Assembly: GCA_012522255.1 (NCBI GenBank)
Contig: JAAYKT010000487.1
Coordinates: 1-15,094 of the forward strand
Origin: Clostridiales bacterium
GTDB taxonomy: Bacteria; Bacillota; Clostridia; Lutisporales; Lutisporaceae
Direction: 5' to 3'
Length of the DNA stretch: 15,094 nt
Shown: in pieces, positions 6,901-14,909 of the stretch
Layout of the letters: every line of letters starts with the position of its first letter
How positions within the stretch are numbered: the first letter of the stretch is position 1
Made by a program: the position numbers and the translations under genes
Notes under the pieces: generated by a model
Databases searched by the model: none
What the model was told of the DNA's origin: nothing
The model's input: only the letters and a program-made list of their open reading frames with translations

Positions 6901-6937
6901 GTTACTTATGACATAAAGTACTTTAAGGTAGGATAAA

Positions 6938-8200
6938 ATGAATAAAATAAAGCACACACTTCTCATCGCCGCATGCGTTGCATTAGCATCACAGTTTAAC
7001 CTGAGTTATTTTGTAAAAGGTTTTATTATAACACTATCTGTAGTATTGCTTCCGATATTTCTTTATAATTATGGAGAATTGAACCCTGTTATCGTGGGAT
7101 TTGCAACAGGGATTGTTTCACCTCTTTTTAGGGGAGTTATTGTTTATTTGGGAAATAGGGATATAAACCTTACCTTTGAGTTGGTGGGGCCTGATGTATT
7201 CTTTTATTTTACTTATGGTATCGTATTCTATGTGACCTATTATAGGGCTATGAAAAAGGACATAACAAGGTTTGTTTTGTCTGCTTTGGCCTGCGACTTT
7301 TTTTCAAACATTGTTGAGATGAGCATCAGGACAAGGGTTGCAGATATGAGCCTGACCATAATAAAGGACCTGATTATAATTGCATCTGTCAGAGCCTTCA
7401 TAGTAATTGGTATCGTTATATCGGTCAAGCATTACAGATCTTTTTTGATAAAAGAGGAGCACGAATCAAGATATCGTAAACTTATGCTTCTTACCTCGGG
7501 TTTTAAAAGCGAAATTTATTTTATGAATAAAAACATTACTCAAATTGAGGATGTTATGAAAAAATCTTATAATGCTTACAAAACAATATTTGAAGGCAAT
7601 TATCCCAAGGAGATCAAAGATATTTCTTTAGATATTGCCAAAGACGTTCATGAAATAAAAAAGGATTATATAAGGATTATAAAAGGCTTGGAAGCAATAT
7701 CCAAGGATAAGATTGATTATTCAAAGATGAATATAAATGATATTGTCAACATATTGGAGACCGATATAAAAGAATATATACTTGCCAACAATCTGGATAT
7801 AAGTGTTGTATTTAATGTTCGTACGGATTTTTATATAGAAAATCATTTTTACCTTATGTCAATAATTAACAACTTGATAAACAACAGCATAGAGTCAATA
7901 GGGAAGAGGAAAAAAGGAGTCCTGAGGCTAACTATATATGAAACAGGCAGGGATTATATTTTTGAAGTAAAAGATAATGGAAGAGGAATTAAAAAAAGTG
8001 ATTTGGATTACATATACAATCCCGGTTTTTCCACGAAGTTTGATGAAACCACCGGGAACATAGAAAGAGGAATAGGCCTATCATTAGTAAGCGACTTGAC
8101 GAGGGACACTTTTGATGGTGAAATTACTGTAAGTTCTCAAATAAACAAAGGCACTACATTTAGAATAAGTATACCAAAAGATATTTTTGAGGGGGAATAA
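6938..8200 (+). CDS. Sensor histidine kinase with multi-helix membrane domain (GlnK/YcbA-like)
   Basis: Residues 8-165 contain about five or six membrane helices without a large extracellular domain, so the signal is probably sensed in or at the membrane. After a helical linker comes a probable phospho-acceptor helix, DIAKDVHEIKKDY, with H238. The ATPase domain follows: N-box IINNLINNSIESI (309-321), G1 box DNGRG (346-350), G2 box RGIGLSL (377-383) and KGTTF (404-408). All nucleotide-binding motifs are intact. The dimerisation helices look like the short type seen in GlnK, AgrC or Spo0B relatives rather than the classical HisKA. The regulator gene begins two bases after the stop, so they form a pair. 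AGGTAGGA precedes the ATG. The signal is unknown; glutamine or another amino acid is plausible from the partner's family. Confidence 0.85.
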   Translation: MNKIKHTLLIAACVALASQFNLSYFVKGFIITLSVVLLPIFLYNYGELNPVIVGFATGIVSPLFRGVIVYLGNRDINLTFELVGPDVFFYFTYGIVFYVTYYRAMKKDITRFVLSALACDFFSNIVEMSIRTRVADMSLTIIKDLIIIASVRAFIVIGIVISVKHYRSFLIKEEHESRYRKLMLLTSGFKSEIYFMNKNITQIEDVMKKSYNAYKTIFEGNYPKEIKDISLDIAKDVHEIKKDYIRIIKGLEAISKDKIDYSKMNINDIVNILETDIKEYILANNLDISVVFNVRTDFYIENHFYLMSIINNLINNSIESIGKRKKGVLRLTIYETGRDYIFEVKDNGRGIKKSDLDYIYNPGFSTKFDETTGNIERGIGLSLVSDLTRDTFDGEITVSSQINKGTTFRISIPKDIFEGE

Positions 8201-8202
8201 CT

Positions 8203-9036
8203 TTGAGGTATTATATTGTAGACGATGATATTAATATAGTAAAAATCCTGAGTAATATAATAGAAGAAAAAAACATGGGTGATATTGTTGGTTTTTCATA
8301 TGATGGTGAGAGCGCACTAAAGGATATAATGCTTTCTAACCCTGATATAGTTTTGGTGGACTTGCTCATGCCTAAATTAGATGGCAACACCTTGGTAAAA
8401 GAGATAAAATCAGTAAAACCGGAAATCAATTTTATAATGATATCACAGGTATCGGATAAGGAGCTTATAACGGATTCGTATTATTCGGGAATAGAGTTTT
8501 TTATTTCAAAACCTTTGAATAAGATAGAAGTAGAAAAAGTAGTCAATAAAGTGGCAGAAAAGGTGCGAATGGAAAGAATTTTGAAGTATATCAGAAAAGT
8601 TGTAAAACATGAAGAGATTGATAAAAATGATAGTTCGGATAGAATAAAAAAGATGAAATACATATTAAGCGCACTGGGTATGTTGGGTGCCAAAGGTACC
8701 AATGACATTATTTCTATTTGTGAGTATATTATAATAAATAAAAAGTGCTATAAAGAATCCTGCATTGACAGTGTATGCGAACATTTAGGCGATAATCCCA
8801 AAATAGTCAAACAAAGAATTCGCAGGTCAATAAAAGAAGGTTTAATAAATATGGCAAACGCCGGTATAGAAGACTATTATGCAGACACATTTCAACAGTA
8901 TTCAAACACACTCTTTGATTTTGAAAATGTCAAGGCGGAAATGGATAAAATCAGAGGGAAAAAAGGCGCAGGCGGGAAGGTTAATCTTAATAAGTTTTTT
9001 GAAGGCTTGCTCTTCTTGTGCGAAAATACATTCTAA
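8203..9036 (+). CDS. Response regulator with YcbB-type DNA-binding domain (GlnL family)
   Basis: The receiver domain (residues 1-120) is complete: acidic pocket D7-D8-D9, phospho-acceptor D53 in VLVDLLMP, S81 in MISQ and K103 in SKPL. After a linker, residues about 148-275 match the YcbB domain found in Bacillus GlnL, with KYILSALGMLGAKGTNDI, NPKIVKQRIRRSIKEGLINMA and a helical tail. In B. subtilis, GlnK-GlnL switches on glutamine use and uptake genes. Here the regulator sits just before an amino-acid ABC importer, and a direct repeat lies in the importer's promoter. The start is TTG with GAGGGGG seven bases ahead, two bases after the kinase stop. No clear terminator follows, so some read-through into the importer operon is possible. 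Confidence 0.88.
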   Translation: MRYYIVDDDINIVKILSNIIEEKNMGDIVGFSYDGESALKDIMLSNPDIVLVDLLMPKLDGNTLVKEIKSVKPEINFIMISQVSDKELITDSYYSGIEFFISKPLNKIEVEKVVNKVAEKVRMERILKYIRKVVKHEEIDKNDSSDRIKKMKYILSALGMLGAKGTNDIISICEYIIINKKCYKESCIDSVCEHLGDNPKIVKQRIRRSIKEGLINMANAGIEDYYADTFQQYSNTLFDFENVKAEMDKIRGKKGAGGKVNLNKFFEGLLFLCENTF

Positions 9037-9075
9037 AAATTTTTACTTTCAAATAAGAGAATATTCAGATACTTG

Positions 9076-9124
9076 TGATTATTTTTGAATATATCTGATT
9101 ATATTTGAATGTGGCACTTATAAT
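9076..9124 (+). promoter_or_regulatory. Direct-repeat operator and promoter of the liv operon
   Basis: TGATTATTTTTGAAT (9076-9090) and TGATTATATTTGAAT (9096-9110) match at 14 of 15 positions and are exactly 20 bases apart, so they face the same side of the helix. A consensus TATAAT (9119-9124) lies 98 bases before the livJ ATG. The -35 position at 17-base spacing (9096-9101) is TGATTA, a poor match inside the second repeat. A weak -35 overlapped by a tandem site is typical of activator-dependent promoters. The neighbouring response regulator is the obvious candidate binder. That assignment is inference. Confidence 0.55.
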
Positions 9125-9221
9125 TAATATGTACAAACCTATATAAGGTATACATACATATCTGTCTTTCTTACACCTTTATAGTTTTGAATAAAAACAA
9201 ATAAATGGAGGAGGAAAATCA

Positions 9222-10409
9222 ATGAAAAGAACACTATCATTGCTGCTTGTTGTTTTGTTTATTGCATCTTTGGCATTGACAGGTTGTTCAAAACCAGCAC
9301 CAACAGGTGGAGAGGGTGCCGGGGCTGAATCCGACGTTATAAAGGTAGGCTGGATGGGTTCATTGACAGGTGACCAAGCCGTATTCGGACAGTGCGAATT
9401 CAACATGGTAAAACTGCTTTTTGAAGAAATTAATGAAAAAGGCGGAGTTTTAGGCGGTAAAAAATTAGAAGCGATAGGTTACGATACCAAAGGAGATCCC
9501 CAGGAAGCTGTTAACGTAGCAAAAAGGCTTACAGGCCAGGATAAAGTTGTAACAATAATCGGACCAAATGCCAGCGGAAATGCTATACCCATTGCTCCGG
9601 TATTGGAAGAAGCAAAAGTTCCCGATATCGCTACAGTTGCAACAAACCCAAAAGTTACAGTTCTTGATGGCAAAGTAAAACCTTTTAACTTCAGGGTATG
9701 CTTCATAGACCCATACCAAGGCGCAGTTGCAGCAGGATATGCGTATGATGTTTTGAAGTTCAGCAAAGCTGCTGTTCTTTATGACGTGGCAGATGACTAT
9801 TCACAAGGTTTGACTGAGTTCTTTGAAGAGTTCTTTGTAGGCAAAGGTGGTAAAATAGTTGCCAAAGAAGCTTTCAAATTTGGCGACGTTGACTTCAGGC
9901 CACAGCTCAGCAAGATAAAAGAAGCTGAAGCCGAAGTGCTTTTCCTGCCCATATTCTTTAAGGAATTTTCTTTAATAGCTAACCAGGCAAGAGAATTAGG
10001 TATTACTGCACCGCTTATGGGTGGTGACGGTGTTCCATCGGAACAATTATTTACAATGGCAAAAGATGCTGTTCAGGGAAGCTTTATTGTTAATCACGTT
10101 GACTTTGATGATCCTGAAGTTCAGGACCTTAAGAGCAGATACAGAAATAAATACGGTAAAGAAATGGAACTTAACGGATACTTGGCCCATGATGCCGTAT
10201 TGATGTTCATGGATGGTTTGGAAAGAGCTGGGGAAGCTGATCCCGTTAAACTTGCAGAAGCGTATGAAACTACAGAAGTTGTCGGTGTAACAGGTAAAAT
10301 CAGCATAGGCAAAGATACTCATAACCCTGAGGGCAAAGAAGCAGCTGTTATCATGATTGATGGAGACGGTTACAAGTTTATGCAGAAATATTCTGCGAAG
10401 TTGGATTAA
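9222..10409 (+). CDS. livJ: Branched-chain amino acid ABC transporter substrate-binding lipoprotein
   Basis: This 395-residue periplasmic-binding-protein-like lipoprotein (Peripla_BP_6 type) captures the substrate outside the membrane and delivers it to LivHM. The signal peptide ends in the lipobox LTGC, so C22 is expected to be lipidated. A flexible Gly/Pro/Glu-rich linker precedes the folded domain, which starts about residue 39 with IKVGWMGSLTGDQAVFG. The VVTIIGPNASGNAIPIAPVLEE region is the usual ligand-binding loop. The start is fixed by GGAGGAGG (9207-9214). It is the first gene of livJHMGF, separated from livH by 198 bases holding a strong hairpin. The family also includes binding proteins for amides, urea and aromatic compounds, so branched-chain specificity is not proven. 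Given the GlnL-type regulator upstream, another amino acid is possible. Confidence 0.9.
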   Translation: MKRTLSLLLVVLFIASLALTGCSKPAPTGGEGAGAESDVIKVGWMGSLTGDQAVFGQCEFNMVKLLFEEINEKGGVLGGKKLEAIGYDTKGDPQEAVNVAKRLTGQDKVVTIIGPNASGNAIPIAPVLEEAKVPDIATVATNPKVTVLDGKVKPFNFRVCFIDPYQGAVAAGYAYDVLKFSKAAVLYDVADDYSQGLTEFFEEFFVGKGGKIVAKEAFKFGDVDFRPQLSKIKEAEAEVLFLPIFFKEFSLIANQARELGITAPLMGGDGVPSEQLFTMAKDAVQGSFIVNHVDFDDPEVQDLKSRYRNKYGKEMELNGYLAHDAVLMFMDGLERAGEADPVKLAEAYETTEVVGVTGKISIGKDTHNPEGKEAAVIMIDGDGYKFMQKYSAKLD

Positions 10410-10441
10410 ACATAGTTTATAATTGTATATTTAAGCAAAAC

Positions 10442-10510
10442 GGCTGAGGGTTAATATCATGCTATAGCATCGGAGCGAGTCAATTCGCTCCGAAACTTTA
10501 GCCCTCAGCC
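10442..10510 (+). other. Cloverleaf-like hairpin between livJ and livH
   Basis: A 9-bp outer stem GGCTGAGGG (10442-10450) / CCCTCAGCC (10502-10510) encloses the perfect 12-bp palindrome ATGCTATAGCAT (10459-10470) and a second perfect hairpin CGGAGCGA (10471-10478) / TCGCTCCG (10485-10492) with a 6-base loop. It starts 33 bases after the livJ stop. There is only TTATTTC behind it, so it is not a standard terminator. It is likely to protect the livJ message or partly stop transcription. Further on, 10549-10578 carries near-repeats of AGC(T/A)TTT type. Confidence 0.6.
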
Positions 10511-10607
10511 TTATTTCAAAAAACACTTAATTTTGTCTTTAAGTTTTTAGCCAGCAGCTTTTAGCTTTCGGCTTTTGACTCTCATATTTTAATTAAGGGG
10601 TGAAGAG

Positions 10608-11486
10608 ATGTCACAATTTATGCAGCAATTGATAAACGGTCTTTCCATAGGCAGCGTATACGCACTTATGGCCGTAGGATATTCACTTGTTTACAGCATA
10701 ATGAATTTTTCCAATTTTACCCACGGTGGCGTAATTATGTTAGGGGCTTATTTCGGATATTTTTATATAACAGTAGCAAAACTGCCATTTTACATTGCTT
10801 TTCCATTGGCGGCTTTATCAACGTGTCTGCTTGCTGTCTTAATAGAAAGAGGTGCTTATAAATCACTTAGGGAGAGAAAAGCACCATTTTTATATTTTAT
10901 TATATCAGCCATGGGAGCTTCCATATTCTTGGAGAATATTGTATTGGCGCTTGTGGGCCCTACATTTAGAAACTACCCACCCATTTTATCAAGAACGCCT
11001 ATACATTTAGGGAACATAACGGTGGGAAGGCTTGACGTGGCGATGTTTATTATATCTGCTATATGCTTGGCACTGCTTGTGTTTTTTATAGATCATACAA
11101 AAATGGGCAAAGCAATACAAGCCACATCTTATAATGCAAAGGCAAGTGCTTTGATGGGTATTAATACCGATATAGTATATATAGTGGTATTTGCTTTGGG
11201 AGGTTTTTTTGCCGGAATTGCAGGGGTGCTTTTCGGTATGAAATATACGGTATACCCGCAGATAGGAATTATAACAAACAAATCTTTTATTGCCGCTGTT
11301 TTCGGCGGATTGGGCAGTTTGCCCGGGGCTGTAATAGGCTCAATATTACTCGGAATAATAGAAACTTTTACTTCGGGTTATTTATCTTCCCAGTATAGGG
11401 ACCTTATTGCATTTGTATTACTTATTGGTGTATTGGTAATCAAACCCAGCGGGCTTATGGGCAAGGTTACCGAAGATAAGGCATAG
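10608..11486 (+). CDS. livH: Branched-chain amino acid ABC transporter permease LivH
   Basis: One of two membrane subunits forming the translocation channel. The opening QQLINGLSIGSVYALMAVG and then NFSNFTHGGVIMLGAY are hallmarks of LivH. About eight hydrophobic helices cover the 292 residues. The cytoplasmic GKAIQATSYNAKASALMGIN loop (around 165-185), which contacts the ATPases, is intact, as is the later AAVFGGLGSLPGAVIGS stretch. The ATG follows AAGGGGTGAAGAG at good spacing. LivM begins 11 bases after the stop. The gene lies behind the intercistronic hairpin, so its level may be lower than that of livJ. Confidence 0.93.
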   Translation: MSQFMQQLINGLSIGSVYALMAVGYSLVYSIMNFSNFTHGGVIMLGAYFGYFYITVAKLPFYIAFPLAALSTCLLAVLIERGAYKSLRERKAPFLYFIISAMGASIFLENIVLALVGPTFRNYPPILSRTPIHLGNITVGRLDVAMFIISAICLALLVFFIDHTKMGKAIQATSYNAKASALMGINTDIVYIVVFALGGFFAGIAGVLFGMKYTVYPQIGIITNKSFIAAVFGGLGSLPGAVIGSILLGIIETFTSGYLSSQYRDLIAFVLLIGVLVIKPSGLMGKVTEDKA

Positions 11487-11497
11487 GGGGTGTAGGG

Positions 11498-12394
11498 ATG
11501 GACATAGTTTATCTAAAAGGTATATTGATACTGGCGGGAATCAACCTTTTGTCTGTTTTGGGACTTTCTTTGCTTACGGGTTTTACGGGAATGTTTTCAT
11601 TCGGGCACGCCGGTTTTATGGCTATCGGCGGATATACCGCCGCATCTATGACTGTTAAATTTGGATTGCCATTTATTCCGGCACTGTTAATCGGTGGGCT
11701 TACCGCAGCTATAGCAAGTGCCTTTATAGGAAGGCTTACCCTTAATCTTAAAGGGGACTATTTTTGCATAGCTACACTTGGATTTGGTGAGGCTATCAGA
11801 TTGATACTCGATAATGTGCAATATTTCGGCGGAGCAAGAGGTTGGCCCGGTATTCCCCATTATACGAATCTGTCGAATATAGTATTTATAAACATAGTAG
11901 CTATAATTATATTGGCTAACTTGGTTCGCTCTAAACATGGAAGAAACATGATTGCCGTCAGAGAAGAAGAATTGGCTTCGCAGATAGTAGGCATAAATGT
12001 TTTCAGGTACAAGATGATATCACTGATGATCAGTGCTGCCTACGCAGGTATAGGCGGGGGACTTATGGCACACTACATGACTTTTTTACAACCAAAAATG
12101 TTCAGTTTGGTTAAATCCACAGAGCTTACGATAATTGTAATATTCGGCGGTTTGGGCAGCATATCCGGAAGTGTTGTGGGAGCTCTTGTTTTGACTGCTT
12201 TACCTGAACTTTTAAGAGTGCTGAAAGACTGGAGGCTTGTTTTCTACGGGTTGTCGGTTATAGTAATAATGGTGACAAGACCGGAAGGCCTCATGGGCGG
12301 ATATGAGTTAACTCCTTCCAGTATGAAAAGGCTTTATGCAAACATAAAAAATAAGAGGGTTGCAAAAGCGGTCAAAGGGGGAGAAAAAATATGA
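11498..12394 (+). CDS. livM: Branched-chain amino acid ABC transporter permease LivM
   Basis: The second membrane subunit, 298 residues, pairs with LivH. It opens with ILAGINLLSVLGLSLLTGFTGMFSFGHAGFMAIGGY, the conserved LivM N-terminal region. The ATPase-contact loop is RNMIAVREEELASQIVGINVFRYK (around residues 148-171). The closing IIVIFGGLGSISGSVVGA and RPEGLMGG are typical. AGGGGG (11485-11490), overlapping the livH stop, provides the ribosome binding site. The last codons overlap the livG start in an ATGA junction (12391-12394), implying translational coupling. The C-terminus carries a basic tail (KRLYANIKNKRVAKAVKGGEK). Confidence 0.93.
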   Translation: MDIVYLKGILILAGINLLSVLGLSLLTGFTGMFSFGHAGFMAIGGYTAASMTVKFGLPFIPALLIGGLTAAIASAFIGRLTLNLKGDYFCIATLGFGEAIRLILDNVQYFGGARGWPGIPHYTNLSNIVFINIVAIIILANLVRSKHGRNMIAVREEELASQIVGINVFRYKMISLMISAAYAGIGGGLMAHYMTFLQPKMFSLVKSTELTIIVIFGGLGSISGSVVGALVLTALPELLRVLKDWRLVFYGLSVIVIMVTRPEGLMGGYELTPSSMKRLYANIKNKRVAKAVKGGEKI

Positions 12395-13155
12395 GCATGT
12401 TGAGGTTGGATAATCTGACAAAGATTTTTGGCGGACTTACGGCTGTAGGTAATGTTGATTTTACTGTGGAAGAGGGAAGCATAACGGGACTTATAGGGCC
12501 AAACGGTGCAGGTAAAACCACAATATTTAATCTGATTACCGGCGTATATAAAGTTACTGAAGGTAAAATCCTTTTTCAAGATGAAGATATTACAAACAAG
12601 GAACCTTATATGGTGGCGGGAAAAGGAATAACCAGAACATTTCAGAATATAAGGCTTTTTAAGAAACTTTCTGTGTATAACAATGTTTTGACGGCCTGCC
12701 ATGCGAATTCCAATTATAATCTTTTTGAATCCATATTAAGAACACCAAGATGCAGAAAACAGGAAAAGAAATTGCAAAACAAGGCTGAGAACCTTTTAGA
12801 CATAATGGGACTATTGGACAGAAAAGATGTAATTGCAAATAATCTTCCATACGGATTGCAAAGAAGGCTTGAAATAGCGAGAGCCTTGGCACTGAACCCA
12901 AAACTTTTGCTGTTGGATGAGCCTGCGGCAGGTATGAATCCTGATGAAGAAGTGCAGCTCATGAATCTTATTGCAGAAATAAGAGACAAGTTTGAACTGA
13001 CCGTATTTATAATAGACCACCATATGGAGCTGATTATGGGAGTATGTGAAAGAATGATGGTTCTTAATTTTGGATGTAAATTAGCTGAGGGAACCCCAAT
13101 GGAAATTCAGGGCAATCCAAAAGTAGTAGAAGCGTATTTGGGGGTGGAAGCATAA
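12391..13155 (+). CDS. livG: Branched-chain amino acid ABC transporter ATP-binding protein LivG
   Basis: A cytoplasmic ATPase that works with LivF. Walker A is GPNGAGKTT (36-44), the Q-loop lies in RTFQNIRLF (82-90), and Walker B is LLLLDEP (172-178) followed by AAGMNPDE. The ABC signature region reads LPYGLQRRLEIARALA (152-167), where many LivG have a second Q in YGQQRR. The switch region is IIDHHMELIM with H210, where the more common form is EHDM. Both changes look mild and the enzyme should be active. A LivG-specific insertion (TACHANSNYNLFESILRTPR, 101-120) and the GVEA tail are present. GGGGGAG (12377-12383) lies before the ATG. The gene overlaps livM by four bases, and livF begins immediately after its stop. 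Confidence 0.94.
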   Translation: MSMLRLDNLTKIFGGLTAVGNVDFTVEEGSITGLIGPNGAGKTTIFNLITGVYKVTEGKILFQDEDITNKEPYMVAGKGITRTFQNIRLFKKLSVYNNVLTACHANSNYNLFESILRTPRCRKQEKKLQNKAENLLDIMGLLDRKDVIANNLPYGLQRRLEIARALALNPKLLLLDEPAAGMNPDEEVQLMNLIAEIRDKFELTVFIIDHHMELIMGVCERMMVLNFGCKLAEGTPMEIQGNPKVVEAYLGVEA

Positions 13156-13863
13156 ATGTTAAAGGTAGAGAATTTGAATGTATATTATGGCGGTATCCAC
13201 GCTTTAAAAGGCGCATCTTTGGAAATCAATGCAGGAGAAATAGTTACAATAATAGGGTCTAACGGAGCAGGTAAATCTACTTTGTTAAATTCCATATCGG
13301 GATTTCTTAAATATAAAGAAGGTACAATAACATATAAAGGGGAGAAGCTGCCCCAAAGTCCCAACAAAGTTGTTAAGATGGGCATTTCGCAAGTGCCTGA
13401 AGGCAGATTGGTATTTGCAAATCTAACGGTTGAGGACAATCTTAATTTGGGCGCCTACTTAAGAAATGATTCCCATAAAATTAAAGATGACCTGGAAAAT
13501 GTCTACGAACTGTTCCCACGGTTAAAGGAAAGAGAAAAACAGATAGCAGGTACCTTAAGCGGCGGCGAACAGCAAATGCTGGCAATGGGGAGAGGGCTTA
13601 TGAGTGATCCGGAAATAATGCTTTTAGATGAGCCGTCTTTGGGACTTGCTCCGCTTTTGGTGCAGACAGTTTTGGATATAATCGTGGATATAAGAAAGAT
13701 GGATAAGACAATTCTCTTGGTGGAGCAGAATGCTTATAAGGCACTTTCCATAGCAGACAGGGCCTATGTGCTGGAACAAGGCAGGATAACAATGGAGGGG
13801 CCTGCAGACGAAATAGCGGCCAATCCCAGGATAAAAGAAGCGTATCTGGGGGCGAAAAAATAA
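13156..13863 (+). CDS. livF: Branched-chain amino acid ABC transporter ATP-binding protein LivF
   Basis: The second ATPase of the importer, 235 residues. Walker A is GSNGAGKST (34-42), the signature is LSGGEQQ (134-140), and Walker B is IMLLDEP (154-160) followed by SLGLAPLLV. As is usual in LivF, the switch histidine position reads VEQNAYKAL with Q191 instead of H, so hydrolysis probably depends on the paired LivG site. The VPEGRLVFANLTVEDNL segment (80-96) is typical of LivF. The ATG directly abuts the livG stop codon (TAA-ATG), indicating coupled translation. The gene ends the operon, with a terminator starting at its stop codon. Confidence 0.95.
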   Translation: MLKVENLNVYYGGIHALKGASLEINAGEIVTIIGSNGAGKSTLLNSISGFLKYKEGTITYKGEKLPQSPNKVVKMGISQVPEGRLVFANLTVEDNLNLGAYLRNDSHKIKDDLENVYELFPRLKEREKQIAGTLSGGEQQMLAMGRGLMSDPEIMLLDEPSLGLAPLLVQTVLDIIVDIRKMDKTILLVEQNAYKALSIADRAYVLEQGRITMEGPADEIAANPRIKEAYLGAKK

Positions 13864-13892
13864 AATGCGATTAAGTCGCATTTTTATTTTTT
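13862..13892 (+). terminator. Rho-independent terminator of the liv operon
   Basis: ATGCGA (13865-13870) pairs with TCGCAT (13876-13881) around a 5-base loop. Flanking A residues pair with the T-run, and TTTTTATTTTTTT follows. The stem begins at the livF stop codon. Confidence 0.88.
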
Positions 13893-13960
13893 TGGCGTAT
13901 TTGTTGGACTGTCGGTGTCGGATGTCATGCAGGGGGCGGGTTTATACGTCAAACTGTAGC

Positions 13961-13979
13961 GGCAGGGTTCCACCCTGCC
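13961..13979. repeat. GC-rich short palindrome (REP-like)
   Basis: GGCAGGGT-tcc-ACCCTGCC is a perfect 8-bp stem with a 3-base loop, in an island much richer in G and C than its surroundings (from about 13932). There is no T-run behind it. It resembles short palindromes scattered between genes in many bacterial genomes, but no second copy occurs in this window. Confidence 0.45.
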
Positions 13980-14053
13980 CTTATAGAAAAATTCGTACAA
14001 AACCGCAATTTGGTTTATACTGAATAAAAAGCGAAAATTAGAAGGTATGATTT

Positions 14054-14743
14054 ATGAGAATAAACAAATATATTGCGGAAAGCGGGTTTTGTTCCAGGCG
14101 GCAAGCCGATGCGCTGATTGAAAAAGGCAGGGTAACCATAAATGACGTAGTCTGTGATTTGGGTACCCGGATTAATGACGGTGATATAATATGTGTAGAT
14201 AATATTCCCATTGAGGCGAAAGAAAAGCATGCGTATATTGCTCTTAATAAACCGGTAGGCATAGAATGCACCACTAATATTAAAGTTAAGGATAATATAA
14301 TAAATTTTGTAAACCACCCAAAACGCATATTCCCCATCGGGCGACTGGATAAAGATTCGGAAGGCTTGATACTTCTTACAAATGATGGGGATATCGTTAA
14401 TAAAATATTAAGAGCAGAAAATCACCATGAAAAAGAATATATAGTAGCAGTTAATAAAGATATTACCCCGGATTTTTTAGAAAACATGGCTAATGGGGTA
14501 AAAATATTGGGAGTCATGACAAAAAAATGTGATGTTTACCCCATTAATAATAAAACCTTCGGAATAATCCTAACCCAAGGACTAAACAGGCAGATTCGAC
14601 GAATGTGCGAGGCTTTGGGTTACCGGGTTATTGATTTGAAACGTATCAGAATTATGAATATAACACTTGGTTATTTAAAGTCCGGACATTGGCGCAATGT
14701 GACCAAGAATGAGTTGAATGAATTAAAAGGTTTTTTGCAATAA
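14054..14743 (+). CDS. rluF: 23S rRNA pseudouridine synthase, RluF type
   Basis: A 229-residue RsuA/RluB/E/F-family enzyme that converts a specific uridine of rRNA to pseudouridine. An N-terminal S4 RNA-binding domain (about 1-50; MRINKYIAESGFCSRRQAD) is followed by the catalytic domain with ALNKPVGIECT, the active-site aspartate D99 in IGRLDKDSEGLILLTNDGD, and the C-terminal LTQGLNRQIRRMCEALGY (173-190). The NKILRAENHHEKEY stretch points to RluF, whose E. coli homologue modifies U2604, rather than RsuA or RluB. AGAAGG lies eight bases before the ATG. A -10-like TATACT (about 14016-14021) may drive it, with a weak -35. It appears to be a single-gene unit. Confidence 0.88.
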   Translation: MRINKYIAESGFCSRRQADALIEKGRVTINDVVCDLGTRINDGDIICVDNIPIEAKEKHAYIALNKPVGIECTTNIKVKDNIINFVNHPKRIFPIGRLDKDSEGLILLTNDGDIVNKILRAENHHEKEYIVAVNKDITPDFLENMANGVKILGVMTKKCDVYPINNKTFGIILTQGLNRQIRRMCEALGYRVIDLKRIRIMNITLGYLKSGHWRNVTKNELNELKGFLQ

Positions 14744-14753
14744 TTATGTTGAT

Positions 14754-14788
14754 ATTACGCGGCATATAAAAATTGCGCAGTAATTTTT
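14754..14788 (+). terminator. Possible terminator after rluF
   Basis: ATTAC-GCG (14754-14761) can pair with CGC-AGTAAT (14776-14784) with a small bulge and a long A-rich loop, followed by TTTTT. The stem is weak. The spacer from here to 14905 shows no gene; the minus strand has an AGGAGGT-like site near 14855 but no good start codon or reading frame after it. Confidence 0.4.
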
Positions 14789-14909
14789 AAGACTTTAGTT
14801 ACTTGTCACCTGTCTCTTGCCCTAATTTTGCGTTTAATAAAAGTGTGTACGATACCTCCTATTAACAGTATACACCATATGGCTATATAGACCTTTTGTA
14901 TTCGATAAT

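Noticed and set aside
9111..9125. GTGGCAC before livJ as a sigma-54 -24 element
   Set aside because: The required GC at the -12 position is missing, and no sigma-54 activator domain is present in the neighbouring regulator.
12334..12702. 122-residue minus-strand open frame across livM and livG
   Set aside because: It is antisense to two clear genes with intact family motifs, and the translation has no recognisable domain.
14800..14870. Small minus-strand peptide gene after an AGGAGGT-like site near 14855
   Set aside because: No ATG, GTG or TTG follows at usable distance and the frame closes after about a dozen codons.
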